A DNA stretch of 64,000 nucleotides from Akkermansiaceae bacterium (lineage in GTDB: Bacteria > Verrucomicrobiota > Verrucomicrobiia > Verrucomicrobiales > Akkermansiaceae): the NCBI GenBank assembly GCA_905182405.1, contig CAJJBQ010000001.1:124001-188000 (forward strand). Reading direction: 5' to 3'. This document shows, in pieces, positions 23,798-33,703 of the stretch. The notes beneath the pieces were generated by a model. It ran no database searches. It was given only the letters and a program-made list of their open reading frames with translations, and was not told the origin of the DNA. The first letter of the stretch is position 1. Each line of letters begins with the position of its first letter. The position numbers were made by a program, and so were the translations under genes.

Positions 23798-26767
23798 CTA
23801 TTTGAAGACTTTGTGATCAGGATTGGCTCCCGACATGAGGTAGGCGACAAGGTCGGCGAGTTCGTCCGGGTTCATGGTGTTGATTAGTCCGGGCGGCATC
23901 ATTGAAACGGGCAAGGCTACACGCGACTCGATGTCCTTGAGCGGGATCTCGATGAGAGCTTCGGGCGCGAAGGGATTCGTCATGATGAAAATGGAAGTTT
24001 CGCTTTCACCGCCGAGTCGGCCGATAACGGTCGAGCCATCCTTCTTGATGATGGTTTCACTGCCGTACTGGTCAGAGATGACCATAGAAGGGTGGACGAT
24101 GTTCTCCATGAGATCGCTGAGCGTGTAGCGATTTCCGGAGCCGGTGAGATCGGGGCCGATTCCTCCTCCTCCACCCGCGATTTGGTGACAGCTGGCGCAA
24201 GCGGTGGCCTGATAAAGTTCCTGACCACGTATGAAGTTGCGTCCGATTTTGCGCTTTTCGAGTTCAGCGACCGCACCGACCACGGTCCACGAACGGCCAG
24301 GGCCTTTGGGTGGTTTGGCGTTAGCGAGAGCGGCAGGAGGAGTTTTCGAAAGGGCATCGAGGTCTGCTTTTTCTGAATCGGGCGCGATGTTTACGAGCGC
24401 TTCGTTGCGGATGTTTTCGATAAATTTCTTCAGGCTATTTCCGCCCTCCCAGGAAGCTGCGCGGGGGAACCATGAGAAGTAGGTTCTGCGAAGCCCGGAG
24501 TTCCAGCCGGTCTTGGCATTTCGAAGAAGATAGAGGTAGCTGTATTGCTGAAGGTTGGGCCGGCTGTTATGAGCCTTGCGAGCAGCGCTGGCGTAGCCCG
24601 CATTACGATCAAGCAAGCCCTCGTTGGCGATCGCGGTGTGATCGTCTTTCGCGGTCGCCATGAGTTGAAGCGATTTGGCAACAACGGAAGGATCACCGAG
24701 ATAGATCAGAAGTTCGGCAAGGTCGTGGTCCACGGTGTTCTCTCCGTAGGGAAAAAGTGGCGCAAGACGCGCCACGATGGCAGCGGGATCTTTCGGAGCG
24801 CCCAGACGGGTGAAGGCGAGCGAGTGGGCGCGGAGCCAGCCAAGGAGTTGGTCTTGGCTAAGAGACTTTAGATCGAGCTTGCCAAGGGCACTAAGAATCG
24901 CGCTTTGATGCTTGGCTTCTCCAACACGAGCGATCGCAACTGCGCCCTCGATGACGGCCCATGGTTCACTTCCCGAAAGGGAAGGCTTCATCCATGAGCT
25001 TGTTTTACTCCGTTCCACCGCGACGCGAGCGGCATAACGCACGTGACGATCCGGGTGACCCAAATATTTTGCGCCCATCATGGTGTCTGTGGCATTGGCC
25101 TTCGTTTGATGCAATAATTCTAATTTCTTGCGGAGCTTGGCCTCAGGCGTGACCGCTGGAGCGGGTGCCAAGGCGGTGGATTCCTTACCTGTGTAGGTGA
25201 CACGGTAGAGGGCGGATTGGGTGCGACGTCCGCCGACCATGAAATACATGTGGCCGTCTTTCGGGTGAATGATTACATCGGTGAGAGGGAGTGGGCGTCC
25301 ACTCACGAATTCCTCGACGGTGCTTTTGAAGCCTCCCCCGTCGGGGACAAAATGGACGGCATACATCGTCCCATAGGTCCAATCGTTGATGAAGAGAGCG
25401 TGTTGATATTTGCCGGGGAATTTAGCTCCGGTTCCGATAACAACGCCAGTAGGGCTGCCGGGGCCAATATCGGCGGTGGGAGGAAGAGTGTCGGGGTAGT
25501 GGCTGGGCCATTTCCCAGTTCCAGAACGCCAACCGGCATCGAGTCCACTGACCGCATGATAAACGCGGGTGGGGCGATACCAGGGAGAACCAACGTCCCA
25601 TTCCATATCGGCATCGAAGGCGAAGAGTTCGCCATTTTGATCAAAGGCGGCATCGAATTCATTCCGGAATCCGTAGGCGATCATTTCAATCTCCTTGGCA
25701 TCCGGATCAGTCTTGAGAATGAAACCACCAGGAGCGAGCTTTCCTCGGGCGTGGCCATTGGCGTCCCACATGCGGGGAAGGAGATGATCTTCCGACCAAG
25801 CGAGGGCCGGGCGGGAGCGATCCAATTTTGCAGGCGCATCGGTATGGTTTCCGAAGACGAGGTGGAGCGATTTTCCGTCGGGGCTGGGGATGATGCTATG
25901 GAGTCCATGCTCGCCACCGCCTTGGAATTCGCGGAGAAGTTTTTCTTCATCGAACTGGCCGTCATTGTTGGTGTCGCGCAGACGATAGAGCCCGTGTTGC
26001 CCCTTCTCTTCGTTCTTGAGGATGTAGAGGGAGTCGAAGACGTAACAGAGGCCGTGGGCTCCTTTGACCTTGGCTTGGAGCTTTTCGACCTTGGGTGCAG
26101 AATCCGTAAGGGTGACACGATAGAGCCCGCCGTATTGATCTCCCGTGATGAGACGGCCTTGAGGATCAACCGTCATGGCGACCCAAGAGCCCTGCTCGGA
26201 CTTCGGCACGGTGTAAAGTTTTTCGGCGGTAAAGCCAGGAAGCGTAATCACCTCCCCCGCAGCTGCTTCGGGCTGTGAAGAGGAGGCACTGAGGGCATTA
26301 TTCCACGGAGCCTCACCATATTTTGCGATGACGGTGGCAGGGGTCCATTTATTACTTCCTTGGGCGAGCGCTTCCCAAGTCCCGCCGGACTCGATGGAAG
26401 TGGTCTTGCCGTTTTTGTCTTTGATCTTCAATTGGGCAACGAAGGCCGCGACGCCTCCTTGGTTGGTCGCCTTGAAAGTGAGGATATTTTTGCCGATCTT
26501 GAGATTGTCGGTGAGATCGATCGCCGAGGGCTTCATCCAGTCCTTATTGACGATAATTTTCTTATCGTTGAGGAAGGCGGTAGCGCCGTTGTCGCAAGTA
26601 AACGTTAGTTTAGCGATGGAGACGCCGTCTTTTGGGATCTCGAATGAAGTTCGGAAGGTGACTTGATCGTTAGCGCGTGGGGACTTGGAAGACCAAATCC
26701 AAAAAGGAGCGGCCATGGATTGGACGGTTCCGAGGCAAAGGAGGACAGCAGCGAGGATAGTTTTCAT
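23798..26767 (-). CDS. PVC-type secreted membrane-bound dehydrogenase with heme domain
   Basis: 989 residues with signal peptide (1-19). An N-terminal galactose-binding-like jelly roll (about 20-150, with FKATNQGGVAAFVAQL) is followed by a sugar-dehydrogenase-like propeller (about 180-530: DPQGRLITGDQYGGLYR, IIPSPDGKSLHLVFGNH, AYGFRNEFDAAFDQ), an alpha-helical repeat region (about 540-800) and a cytochrome c domain with CASCH at 857 and a GPDLTGSG segment. The last part holds GRLGGESETSIFIM and MMPPGLINTM, a candidate Met ligand. This is the planctomycete/verrucomicrobial heme-binding dehydrogenase layout; substrate unknown. The gene stops directly on an ArsR relic. Nothing in an operon with it. 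Confidence 0.8.
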   Translation of the reverse strand: MKTILAAVLLCLGTVQSMAAPFWIWSSKSPRANDQVTFRTSFEIPKDGVSIAKLTFTCDNGATAFLNDKKIIVNKDWMKPSAIDLTDNLKIGKNILTFKATNQGGVAAFVAQLKIKDKNGKTTSIESGGTWEALAQGSNKWTPATVIAKYGEAPWNNALSASSSQPEAAAGEVITLPGFTAEKLYTVPKSEQGSWVAMTVDPQGRLITGDQYGGLYRVTLTDSAPKVEKLQAKVKGAHGLCYVFDSLYILKNEEKGQHGLYRLRDTNNDGQFDEEKLLREFQGGGEHGLHSIIPSPDGKSLHLVFGNHTDAPAKLDRSRPALAWSEDHLLPRMWDANGHARGKLAPGGFILKTDPDAKEIEMIAYGFRNEFDAAFDQNGELFAFDADMEWDVGSPWYRPTRVYHAVSGLDAGWRSGTGKWPSHYPDTLPPTADIGPGSPTGVVIGTGAKFPGKYQHALFINDWTYGTMYAVHFVPDGGGFKSTVEEFVSGRPLPLTDVIIHPKDGHMYFMVGGRRTQSALYRVTYTGKESTALAPAPAVTPEAKLRKKLELLHQTKANATDTMMGAKYLGHPDRHVRYAARVAVERSKTSSWMKPSLSGSEPWAVIEGAVAIARVGEAKHQSAILSALGKLDLKSLSQDQLLGWLRAHSLAFTRLGAPKDPAAIVARLAPLFPYGENTVDHDLAELLIYLGDPSVVAKSLQLMATAKDDHTAIANEGLLDRNAGYASAARKAHNSRPNLQQYSYLYLLRNAKTGWNSGLRRTYFSWFPRAASWEGGNSLKKFIENIRNEALVNIAPDSEKADLDALSKTPPAALANAKPPKGPGRSWTVVGAVAELEKRKIGRNFIRGQELYQATACASCHQIAGGGGGIGPDLTGSGNRYTLSDLMENIVHPSMVISDQYGSETIIKKDGSTVIGRLGGESETSIFIMTNPFAPEALIEIPLKDIESRVALPVSMMPPGLINTMNPDELADLVAYLMSGANPDHKVFK

Positions 26768-26803
26768 AGCGAAGGGCAGGAGGATGAATACGAGAAAAGA
26801 AAC

Positions 26804-26835
26804 GTTTCCTTACAGCCAAGTTTCCTTACAGCCAA
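26804..26835. repeat. 16-bp tandem duplication
   Basis: GTTTCCTTACAGCCAA occurs twice in a row in the 213-base gap upstream of the dehydrogenase gene. No other feature is seen in that gap. Confidence 0.85.
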
Positions 26836-26980
26836 ATTTTGAGATCACCTCCTCGCTTGTCTTGATCCGACATCGAAGTCAGGTGGACAACCTCGAACCA
26901 TATTGAAGTCGTCTGCGCGATCATCCTCCGGGAAGAGCGGGTTCTGGCCTGCCAAGCCCTTTCGAAAAGGCAGTTAGCGG

Positions 26981-27643
26981 CTAGGTGAGGCGAATCATGT
27001 CCCCTTCTCCACTCACACGTGCGGCGAGATCAAGGTCGTGGGTCACAACCATCAAAGTGACGCCTTTTTCCTGCTGCACTTCGAGGAGGAGGTCAGCGAC
27101 TTTCGTGCCTGTTTCACCATCAAGGGCACCGGTGGGTTCATCGGCGAGGATGAGGATTGGCTCGTTAATGAGGGCGCGGGCAACGGCGACGCGTTGCTTC
27201 TCGCCGCCGGAAAGAGCGGAAGGCAAGTGGGTGAGGCGATGCCCCAGGCCAACCCGCTCGAGCAGTTCTTTCGCGCGCTCACGGGTGATCTTTTCTTCTT
27301 CTTTCCAGCCTCCGGCGAGCCGTGGGACGAGGACGTTTTCCAAGACGGTGAGTTGGGGAAGCAAATGGTGCTGCTGGAAAATGAAACCAAGCTCTTGGTT
27401 GCGAAAACGGGCGGCCTCTTTCTCCTTTAAGCAGGCAATGTCCTTTCCGCCGATGATCACTTCGCCAGAAGTCGCGGGCAGCATGGCACCGAGGACATTA
27501 AGAAGAGTCGTCTTTCCACTTCCGGAGGGGCCCACCACCGCAATGGCCTGGCCATCGGCGATCTCGAGGTTGAGGCCATCAAGAACGGTAATCGTCTCAC
27601 CCGGGGTCTCGTAGTTCACAGTCAGGTCGCGTACAGAAATCAT
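26981..27643 (-). CDS. ABC transporter ATP-binding protein, LolD/MacB type
   Basis: 220 residues, cytoplasmic ATPase. Seen: Walker A GPSGSGKTTLL, Q-loop FIFQQHHLLPQLTVLENV, signature LSGGEKQRVAVARAL, Walker B ILADEPTGALD, and the H-loop VVTHD. The Q-loop block and short length match the LolD/MacB family, which drives lipoprotein release or efflux through a mechanotransmission permease. No permease gene (LolC/E or MacB) is adjacent: the upstream partner, 9 bases away, is a glycosyltransferase fusion protein. It could pair with a permease encoded elsewhere. Confidence 0.9.
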   Translation of the reverse strand: MISVRDLTVNYETPGETITVLDGLNLEIADGQAIAVVGPSGSGKTTLLNVLGAMLPATSGEVIIGGKDIACLKEKEAARFRNQELGFIFQQHHLLPQLTVLENVLVPRLAGGWKEEEKITRERAKELLERVGLGHRLTHLPSALSGGEKQRVAVARALINEPILILADEPTGALDGETGTKVADLLLEVQQEKGVTLMVVTHDLDLAARVSGEGDMIRLT

Positions 27644-27652
27644 GGCTCGATC

Positions 27653-29755
27653 CTAGCGGTTTCTACCCTCCTTTTGAAAGCCCAAGTCTCGCGCAATGAC
27701 AATAAGCGACGAAATCAGCGAGGTCGGCGCATGGAGTCGCACGAAGGTGCGGTTGCCCGAAGTCCCGCTCTGCTCGGTCGCTGCGAAGAGGCGGGCATCC
27801 CCCATTTGCAGATCCCAATCATGATCCGCACAGGGGCCCCAGCCATTTTCTTGAAGCGCTTGGTAGAGATGGTGACGCCCCCTCCCCTCTCCATGCCAAA
27901 GGGTGAGACTCCGATTAGGACGGGGCGGGCCTTTTTCAGAAACGATAATGCGCTCGGGCCTTCCCCGCCCACCGTGACGAAGCCGCGTCCAATAGCGAAG
28001 ACGCACAGAGAGCAAAGAAAGAACGTTTAAAAGAAAACGCGGCCAAGCGGTGTCAAATTGGTGGGCCAATCCCCTCCCGGGCTGGCGCGTCAACGCAAGT
28101 GACTGATACGGCGCTTCACCAGTAGGGCCGGTGTATAAAAAGTCACCCGTTTGCACGCCGAGGGCACCTCCTTGGTAGACCGATCCCGCCCAGCGAATCC
28201 CACCCTCGCCAAAGCGCTGCGGCTGTTTCGTGAAGAGGAGCGCTTCCGCTTTTCCATAGCCCATCTGCTGCTTCAAATAGCGCCATGGCGTGGCGCGCCG
28301 ATGATGCCAAACGAAAGCCGCCGGACTAAATCCGAGCGTCATTTCGGCATCACGAAGCCTCCAACAAAAATCAACGTCGTCGCCGGCAACCTGGAAGATT
28401 TCATCGAAGCCCCCCACCCTTTCGAAGGCCTCCTTTCGCACCGCAATATTGCAACCAGGCAGGTGCTCCGCTTCCCGGTCGCTCAGCATGACGTGGGTCG
28501 GTGCACCAGGCGCAGCGGTGGTAAGAGCGAGCGAAAGGCTCTCGATCGGTGGCGACAAATTTGGGCCACCCACTGCCGCGGCCTCTGACCTCAAAAAGAC
28601 GCGCGCCAATTCACTCAGCCAATGCGGATCAACCTGACAATCATCATCGGTATATGCAAGAATATCGCCAGTCGCTTCGACCGCTCCTCTATTTCGGGCG
28701 GCGGAAAGACCACAAGGTTCAAGATGGATCACCCGAATGCCCTCCTGCTGATCCAAGAAACTTTTCGTACTGTCCGTGGAGCCATCATTGACGACCATAA
28801 TTTCGAAATCAGGATACTCCAACGCTCTCGCAGCCTCGAGACACAGCACCAAGCGACCGGCTCCATTTCGAGTGCAAATGATGACCGAAAACTTAGGGAA
28901 ATCCGTTAGAGCTGGAGCTGCTGAATTGGGTAAACGCCCGAGAATTGGCTTTGCCGATCTGTCGCGGCGGGTCAGTCCAAAGGACCATTCATCCATCGAT
29001 CTCCCGCTATTGAACCAGTGATCGGACCAAGCATAAAGGGCGCAGCCCGCGAGACCTTCTTCCTCGCAAAGAACGAGCGCTTGCGAAAGCAGCTCCGCTT
29101 GCATCTGCTCGGAGTTACGTTGGGTATCGAGGCCAAACTCCGTCACCATCACGGGACGATCACCAGCAATGTGGTGGAGCCGGGCTAGGTAGTTCTTGAG
29201 CGCTTCAGGATCCTCAAGAAAGAGATTAAAGGCCGTGAAGTCGGCATGGAGCGGTTCGAGAAACTCCGTGGTGGGAAAGCTGGCATAGGCGACCGGAAGA
29301 GTCGGGGCATGCTCCTTCGTAAAAAGGATTAATTCGTCGAGCTTCTCCCGGACCTTGGCAGGTCCCATCCAGCGCGCGATGTCCGATGGAATTTCGTTTC
29401 CGACAAAGAGCGCCCCCAGCGCGGGATGATCACCTTGCTTCCCAAACCAATCGGCCAGGTCACGTTTTGCCTTCTCAAAAATGGACACCTCCGCCAAAAA
29501 GTCACAGCCGTGGGCCCAAGCGTGAGTGGGAAGGACAAGGAGGCCCGCCTCTTCTGCCTCGTCAAGAAGCTCCTTGCCTGGCAGGCCGTAAGTCCGAATC
29601 GCATCGAAGCCCGAATCGCGGATACGCCCAAGCTCGAGCGCGTCCTTCAGCCCCGCCTCTTCGGGAAAAGGCCCGTAAGTGACACAGCGCAAAAAGTGCC
29701 GCTTCCCATCCAAGAGGAAGTGTTTTCCATCGACGGTCAGACGCGGCACAGCCAC
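27653..29755 (-). CDS. Glycoside-hydrolase-like/glycosyltransferase family 2 fusion protein
   Basis: 700 residues in two parts. Residues about 1-290 form a TIM-barrel like the catalytic domain of GH2-type enzymes: an opening DGKHFLLDGKRHFLR, an acid/base candidate in VGNEIPSDIARW, and a nucleophile candidate in VMVTEFGLDT. Residues about 308-540 are a GT-A family 2 glycosyltransferase: SVIICTRNGAGRL, VVNDGSTDST, YTDDDCQVDPHW (the metal DxD), and GGFDEIFQVAGDDVDFCWRL. A variable C-terminus follows. No membrane helices or signal peptide, so it probably works at the inner face on surface polysaccharide. Start: ATG at 29755. Co-transcribed with the ABC ATPase, which fits envelope glycan assembly or export; this pairing is inferred. 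Confidence 0.75.
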   Translation of the reverse strand: MAVPRLTVDGKHFLLDGKRHFLRCVTYGPFPEEAGLKDALELGRIRDSGFDAIRTYGLPGKELLDEAEEAGLLVLPTHAWAHGCDFLAEVSIFEKAKRDLADWFGKQGDHPALGALFVGNEIPSDIARWMGPAKVREKLDELILFTKEHAPTLPVAYASFPTTEFLEPLHADFTAFNLFLEDPEALKNYLARLHHIAGDRPVMVTEFGLDTQRNSEQMQAELLSQALVLCEEEGLAGCALYAWSDHWFNSGRSMDEWSFGLTRRDRSAKPILGRLPNSAAPALTDFPKFSVIICTRNGAGRLVLCLEAARALEYPDFEIMVVNDGSTDSTKSFLDQQEGIRVIHLEPCGLSAARNRGAVEATGDILAYTDDDCQVDPHWLSELARVFLRSEAAAVGGPNLSPPIESLSLALTTAAPGAPTHVMLSDREAEHLPGCNIAVRKEAFERVGGFDEIFQVAGDDVDFCWRLRDAEMTLGFSPAAFVWHHRRATPWRYLKQQMGYGKAEALLFTKQPQRFGEGGIRWAGSVYQGGALGVQTGDFLYTGPTGEAPYQSLALTRQPGRGLAHQFDTAWPRFLLNVLSLLSVRLRYWTRLRHGGRGRPERIIVSEKGPPRPNRSLTLWHGEGRGRHHLYQALQENGWGPCADHDWDLQMGDARLFAATEQSGTSGNRTFVRLHAPTSLISSLIVIARDLGFQKEGRNR

Positions 29756-29923
29756 AAGCTAACAAATCACGCGGGAGTGACAATCACGCAAGACTACACA
29801 TCAACCTCCATAATATCGCAGCCAGAACAAGTGTCCAAGAAAGAGTAAATCCACCCGCGGCTAAACCACCCCCGCGACCACTATCTCTCAATCGATTCGA
29901 CAGATCACAGAAAAAATCGGACC

Positions 29924-30781
29924 TCAACGAAGCAATCCCGTCAGCAGCGCGTAGCTCAATCGCGGGAGCGAGGAGGATCGCAGGGTCGCGAGATCTCTCG
30001 ACGCCATTTCCATGTTTCCTGAAAGTGCCAAGGCGACTCCGCGATCATAGATTAAGGTGAGATCAGGTCGGACTGATTTGATCCGTGGAGAGAGTTCGGC
30101 GAGGGCTATTTTGAGATCCAGTTTTACCGACTGAGGATCCTTTTTTTGAAGGAGACGGGCTCTTCGGATCCGATGCGTCGCGGTGAAGCGCGAAGAGGAA
30201 ATTTCCTCGTTCAAAATAGAGAGAACCTGATCGACCTGCCCCGCACTGATCGCGGTATCCAACCAGGCGTTTCTAAGTACGATACTTTTAGTTTTTCCAT
30301 GTCCCGCCTTAAGAATTCGGGCCGCCTCTTCATGCTTCCCCTCTCTCTCTAACAGGTAGGCATGAAGGAGGAAGGTATCGTCTTTTAAAGGAGGTCCTTT
30401 CTGAATATATCGCAGAGCATTCTCATAATCTCCCGTATCCAGTGAGAGTCTCGCAAGGAGAGCATTGTTGGCAGGCGTATCGCTGAGCTCTCGTAATTCG
30501 TGGCCGAGACGAAGGGCTTCCTCGTGCTCCTCTTTGCTGGAAAGAACTTCGGCCAAGGCAGCCATCGATGGTTGATGGGGACTGAGCTTGAGCGCCGCCC
30601 GGAGGTCGGAAACGGCGTGGACTTTTTCGCGGAGCGCGCGAAACTCGATGGCGCGCTTATAGTAGAGTTCCGCGGTGGGGGCCTTGCTGATCTTCTTCGT
30701 CAGCTCGGCGACTGCTGCATTCACATCGTAGTGCGCTCCCAGAGGGAGGCACAGAAGGAGGAAGATGAGAAGGCGGCGCAT
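29924..30781 (-). CDS. Exported TPR-repeat protein
   Basis: 285 residues, signal peptide (about 1-17). The rest is helical tetratricopeptide repeats (AELYYKRAIEFRALREKVHAV, then ALRLGHELRELSDTPANNALL and further degenerate copies), a protein-interaction scaffold in the periplasm. It starts 30 bases after the stop of the phosphatase gene upstream on the same strand, so the two are likely one operon. Partner unknown. Confidence 0.7.
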   Translation of the reverse strand: MRRLLIFLLLCLPLGAHYDVNAAVAELTKKISKAPTAELYYKRAIEFRALREKVHAVSDLRAALKLSPHQPSMAALAEVLSSKEEHEEALRLGHELRELSDTPANNALLARLSLDTGDYENALRYIQKGPPLKDDTFLLHAYLLEREGKHEEAARILKAGHGKTKSIVLRNAWLDTAISAGQVDQVLSILNEEISSSRFTATHRIRRARLLQKKDPQSVKLDLKIALAELSPRIKSVRPDLTLIYDRGVALALSGNMEMASRDLATLRSSSLPRLSYALLTGLLR

Positions 30782-30811
30782 GGAGCCGAATTAATGGAGG
30801 GTTTCGCGCGA

Positions 30812-32740
30812 CTATTTCCCTATGAGAAGAGTCGGATGAAGGGTGAAGTCGCTACTCTCCATGTTAGCGTTATGACCTTCGATCGTAAGAACATTTTTCT
30901 CACCAGGCTTGAGGAACTTCCAAATCTGAGGCAGAGGAAAATTATTAAAATTTCCATTCGCTTCGTGGACCGTGAATCCGTCCGCTACCGCTCCCCTGCC
31001 CTTATCAATACCGACACGCAGGACCTCCTTGCCATTGATATAGGCGATAAAGGCATCATCGTAGGACACGTTGAGACTGATCGCCTTCAAATTTGCTTTA
31101 TCAGGGAGAGTAAAGGTGTTGCGGAGGTAGACGACTGTGTATCTCCCCTCCATATCATCAAACACAGTGGTGTCGTCGTCGTCCGAGTATCCGAAGCCGG
31201 CCTTCCCTTTCTTCCATGCGGAGGCATCAAATTCTGCGGAAGTCCAATCATCCGAGGGATGCTCTTCAGCGAGGTAGGACCAGATCGCATTCTTCGCGAT
31301 GAGCGGAGTCGCATCCTTGGGAGCAGTTTGCGGAGTCGCTTTTTTCGGCCGCATGTCCAAGACGTCCGGCTTGGCGGGATTGACGACGACAGTGTGCTCG
31401 ACAGTTCCTTTTTTCTGGATGGCGAAGGTGTCGCGAATAACGCCATTTAGGCTGATCATTTCCGCGCTGAGAGTGTCTCCCGCGATCGAGATCAGGCAGG
31501 AGCCATTTTCTACCACGATGCGTTTCATGACCGGGCAGGCACTTCCCATTCTCACGCCGGTGCCTCCGTGGCCGGTGACGATTTGAATGACGCCGTTGTG
31601 AGGCTGAAGGCCTTTGCTCTTCTTATAAGCGCCATCGCCTTCGGGGTTGCCATCGCCATCATCAAGCACCACTCCCTCAGCGGTCGTGGGGGTCTGGTAG
31701 GCACCATCGATGAGCATGGAACGCTCATAGATATGCGAGTGCCCGGTGAAGACAATATCCACGCCGCCCGATTCGAGGATCGGCATGATGTGCTCCCGCA
31801 TCTCGATGAGTTGGACTTCCTTGTCGGAGTCGTGAGAACCCTTCGTGTAAGGTGGGTGATGGAAGAAGGCCACGAGGAAGTCGGCCTTCGTTTTATCAAG
31901 GTCGGCCTTGAGCCACTGGGCCATCGCGCCAGAAGGTCGACGATCCAAATCGTGCGAGTCGAGACAAATGAAGTGAACTTTTCCGTAGTCGAAAGAATAG
32001 TAAGCTTCTGTCCCTGAAGGAAGGCCGCCTGCTTGTCCCTGGGCGGGAAGAATATAGGCATCGTAATAGGGGCCAACTCCGGTTTCACCCTTTGAGGTGC
32101 GTCCTTCGTGATTTCCCATCGACGCCCAACAAACGGTGTTTCTCAAGGTCGGTTCATACATCTTAAAAAAGCGATCTGAGAATTCATTGTTCGTTCCCGA
32201 ACCGTAAGCCATGTCACCCACATGAATGTAGAGATCGAGTTTACGTTCGGTCGCGGAAACGTAATCCCGCATCGCATTATGGACCTGGGCTTGAGCTGTT
32301 CCTCCGGTTCCCGAATCCCCTACTACCCAAAAGTAAACGGGAGCGTCACTTCCTGGTGTTGGGTGCGTGGTGAATTGATAGGTCTCATCAGCTGCCGTGA
32401 TTCTCTTCTGGCCATCGAAGATTCCATAAAAGTAAGTCGTGCGGGGCTCCAGTCCTGAGATTGTGGCTTCAAACTGCTGCGTGTCAGTTGCGGCGTCTTT
32501 AAAAATGGCGTGCTCATCACCGACCGTTTCGTGGAGGCGGGTGAGAATCTGTGCCGCAGGAACCTCTGTCGTCAGCTCATCGGGCTTCAAACCCACTTTC
32601 ACCGTTGGTGCTATGTCGCCATTGGTTCTCCAGACAACACGAATCGAATCGTGAGTTGCCATTTGAACATAGGGCGCACGGATGATTTGCGCAGCGGAGC
32701 TTACGACGATGAGAAGGGAGAACAGTAAGAAACAGCGCAT
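30812..32740 (-). CDS. Secreted purple-acid-phosphatase-like metallophosphatase
   Basis: About 642 residues from ATG at 32740, where the signal peptide (RCFLLFSLLIVVSSAAQ) begins; the open frame extends to 32800 but adds an unlikely leader. An N-terminal fibronectin-III-like domain (APYVQMATHDSIRVVWRTNG), as in purple acid phosphatases, precedes a calcineurin-like core: WVVGDSGTGG, LYIHVGDMAYG, CWASMGNHEG, FFHHPPYTKGSHDSD, VFTGHSHIYERS. A C-terminal jelly-roll domain of about 130 residues closes the protein (FDDMEGRYTVVYLRNTF). Expected to hydrolyse phosphomonoesters outside the cell. First gene of a two-gene unit with the TPR protein. Confidence 0.85.
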   Translation of the reverse strand: MRCFLLFSLLIVVSSAAQIIRAPYVQMATHDSIRVVWRTNGDIAPTVKVGLKPDELTTEVPAAQILTRLHETVGDEHAIFKDAATDTQQFEATISGLEPRTTYFYGIFDGQKRITAADETYQFTTHPTPGSDAPVYFWVVGDSGTGGTAQAQVHNAMRDYVSATERKLDLYIHVGDMAYGSGTNNEFSDRFFKMYEPTLRNTVCWASMGNHEGRTSKGETGVGPYYDAYILPAQGQAGGLPSGTEAYYSFDYGKVHFICLDSHDLDRRPSGAMAQWLKADLDKTKADFLVAFFHHPPYTKGSHDSDKEVQLIEMREHIMPILESGGVDIVFTGHSHIYERSMLIDGAYQTPTTAEGVVLDDGDGNPEGDGAYKKSKGLQPHNGVIQIVTGHGGTGVRMGSACPVMKRIVVENGSCLISIAGDTLSAEMISLNGVIRDTFAIQKKGTVEHTVVVNPAKPDVLDMRPKKATPQTAPKDATPLIAKNAIWSYLAEEHPSDDWTSAEFDASAWKKGKAGFGYSDDDDTTVFDDMEGRYTVVYLRNTFTLPDKANLKAISLNVSYDDAFIAYINGKEVLRVGIDKGRGAVADGFTVHEANGNFNNFPLPQIWKFLKPGEKNVLTIEGHNANMESSDFTLHPTLLIGK

Positions 32741-32865
32741 GTTGAAAAAATTATTAAAGATTTTCGATCTAAACGACAACCCCGCAAAGAAATCTTTCAC
32801 AAATCAATAAGTTCAGTCAAATCTGGATGATTGACCCGGAGAACACCGCCCTCTAGGAATGGGCT

Positions 32866-33054
32866 ATGGAAAAGCTTCTCCTCCGCTCCACAGTTCTCGG
32901 CCTCGCACTTGCAACGGTTTCACTTTCTTCCTGCGGAGTCGCCCGCTCACTGATTCAGATTCCCGGACGAACTCTTAAGAGTGTCGGTCGCTCCGTCGGC
33001 TTGGGAATCGAAGTTACCGAGCCTGTTAAAGAACTCTCCAAAAAAGAACAGTAA
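32866..33054 (+). CDS. Small lipoprotein, 62 residues
   Basis: Signal peptide with lipobox SLSSC (Cys at 23), then a short basic region (SLIQIPGRTLKSVGRSVG) and an acidic/Lys tail. No family name recognised. A peptide of the same design (SSC followed by an I-x-x-P-x-K-like segment) is encoded at 46511-46678, suggesting a family of tiny outer-membrane or surface lipoproteins in this genome. Confidence 0.65.
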   Translation: MEKLLLRSTVLGLALATVSLSSCGVARSLIQIPGRTLKSVGRSVGLGIEVTEPVKELSKKEQ

Positions 33055-33099
33055 TCTTGATAACCTAGCTTTCTTGATTTCTTATTAGGTGGAATATTT

Positions 33100-33531
33100 T
33101 TAATGGGTTTCTGGTGGGATTTCCTCGAGAAGTCGTCCACTTTCGTGGTGGCTCAGTCGTAGCCAGCGCGTTGTTTTTGGAAAAAGATCCGGAAATCGAC
33201 CCGGCCACTCCGCGATCACGAGCGCATCCCGGTCCAAGTAGTCGTCCCACCCGAGATCGATCAGCTCATGCTCTGATTCCACCCGGTAAAAGTCGAAATG
33301 GTAGACCTCAAGGCTCCCGGTCCGGTATTCTTGAACCAGCGAAAAAGTTGGACTCGTCGCGTCTCCAGCTCCCAAGGCGCCCACAATTCCCTGCGTAAGC
33401 GAAGTTTTACCAGCCCCAAGATCGCCCACCAGAGCAATTACTTCACCAGCCTTCAATTCCTTGGCCAAATCAGCTCCCGCCGATAAGGTAGCGGCAAGAT
33501 CAGGTAGGAGAATAGGGAAGGTAAGGGGCAT
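33100..33531 (-). CDS. tsaE: tRNA threonylcarbamoyladenosine biosynthesis ATPase TsaE
   Basis: P-loop ATPase that supports TsaB-TsaD in making t6A at position 37 of ANN-decoding tRNAs. Seen: Walker A LVGDLGAGKTSLTQGIV, SPTFSLVQEY with the conserved Thr, VYHFDFYRVESEHEL, and VIAEWPGRF. 143 residues from ATG at 33531; the frame opens upstream to 33573, but this start gives the normal family length. Divergent from rplU. TsaB and TsaD are not in the window. Confidence 0.93.
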   Translation of the reverse strand: MPLTFPILLPDLAATLSAGADLAKELKAGEVIALVGDLGAGKTSLTQGIVGALGAGDATSPTFSLVQEYRTGSLEVYHFDFYRVESEHELIDLGWDDYLDRDALVIAEWPGRFPDLFPKTTRWLRLSHHESGRLLEEIPPETH

Positions 33532-33703
33532 TACGAAAGGGGTTAGAGCAACCTCAATGCGACCCGAGCTCAATCACAATAAGTTTCTTCTTCTTCTTTT
33601 TCAAAAAAATCTTGCTCTTTTCGCCTCCCTGTGGTGAATTCCCGCCCCCTGAACCGGTGAGTTGGTCTCGCTAATTCAGATTCATACCTAGCTCCCATTC
33701 AAC

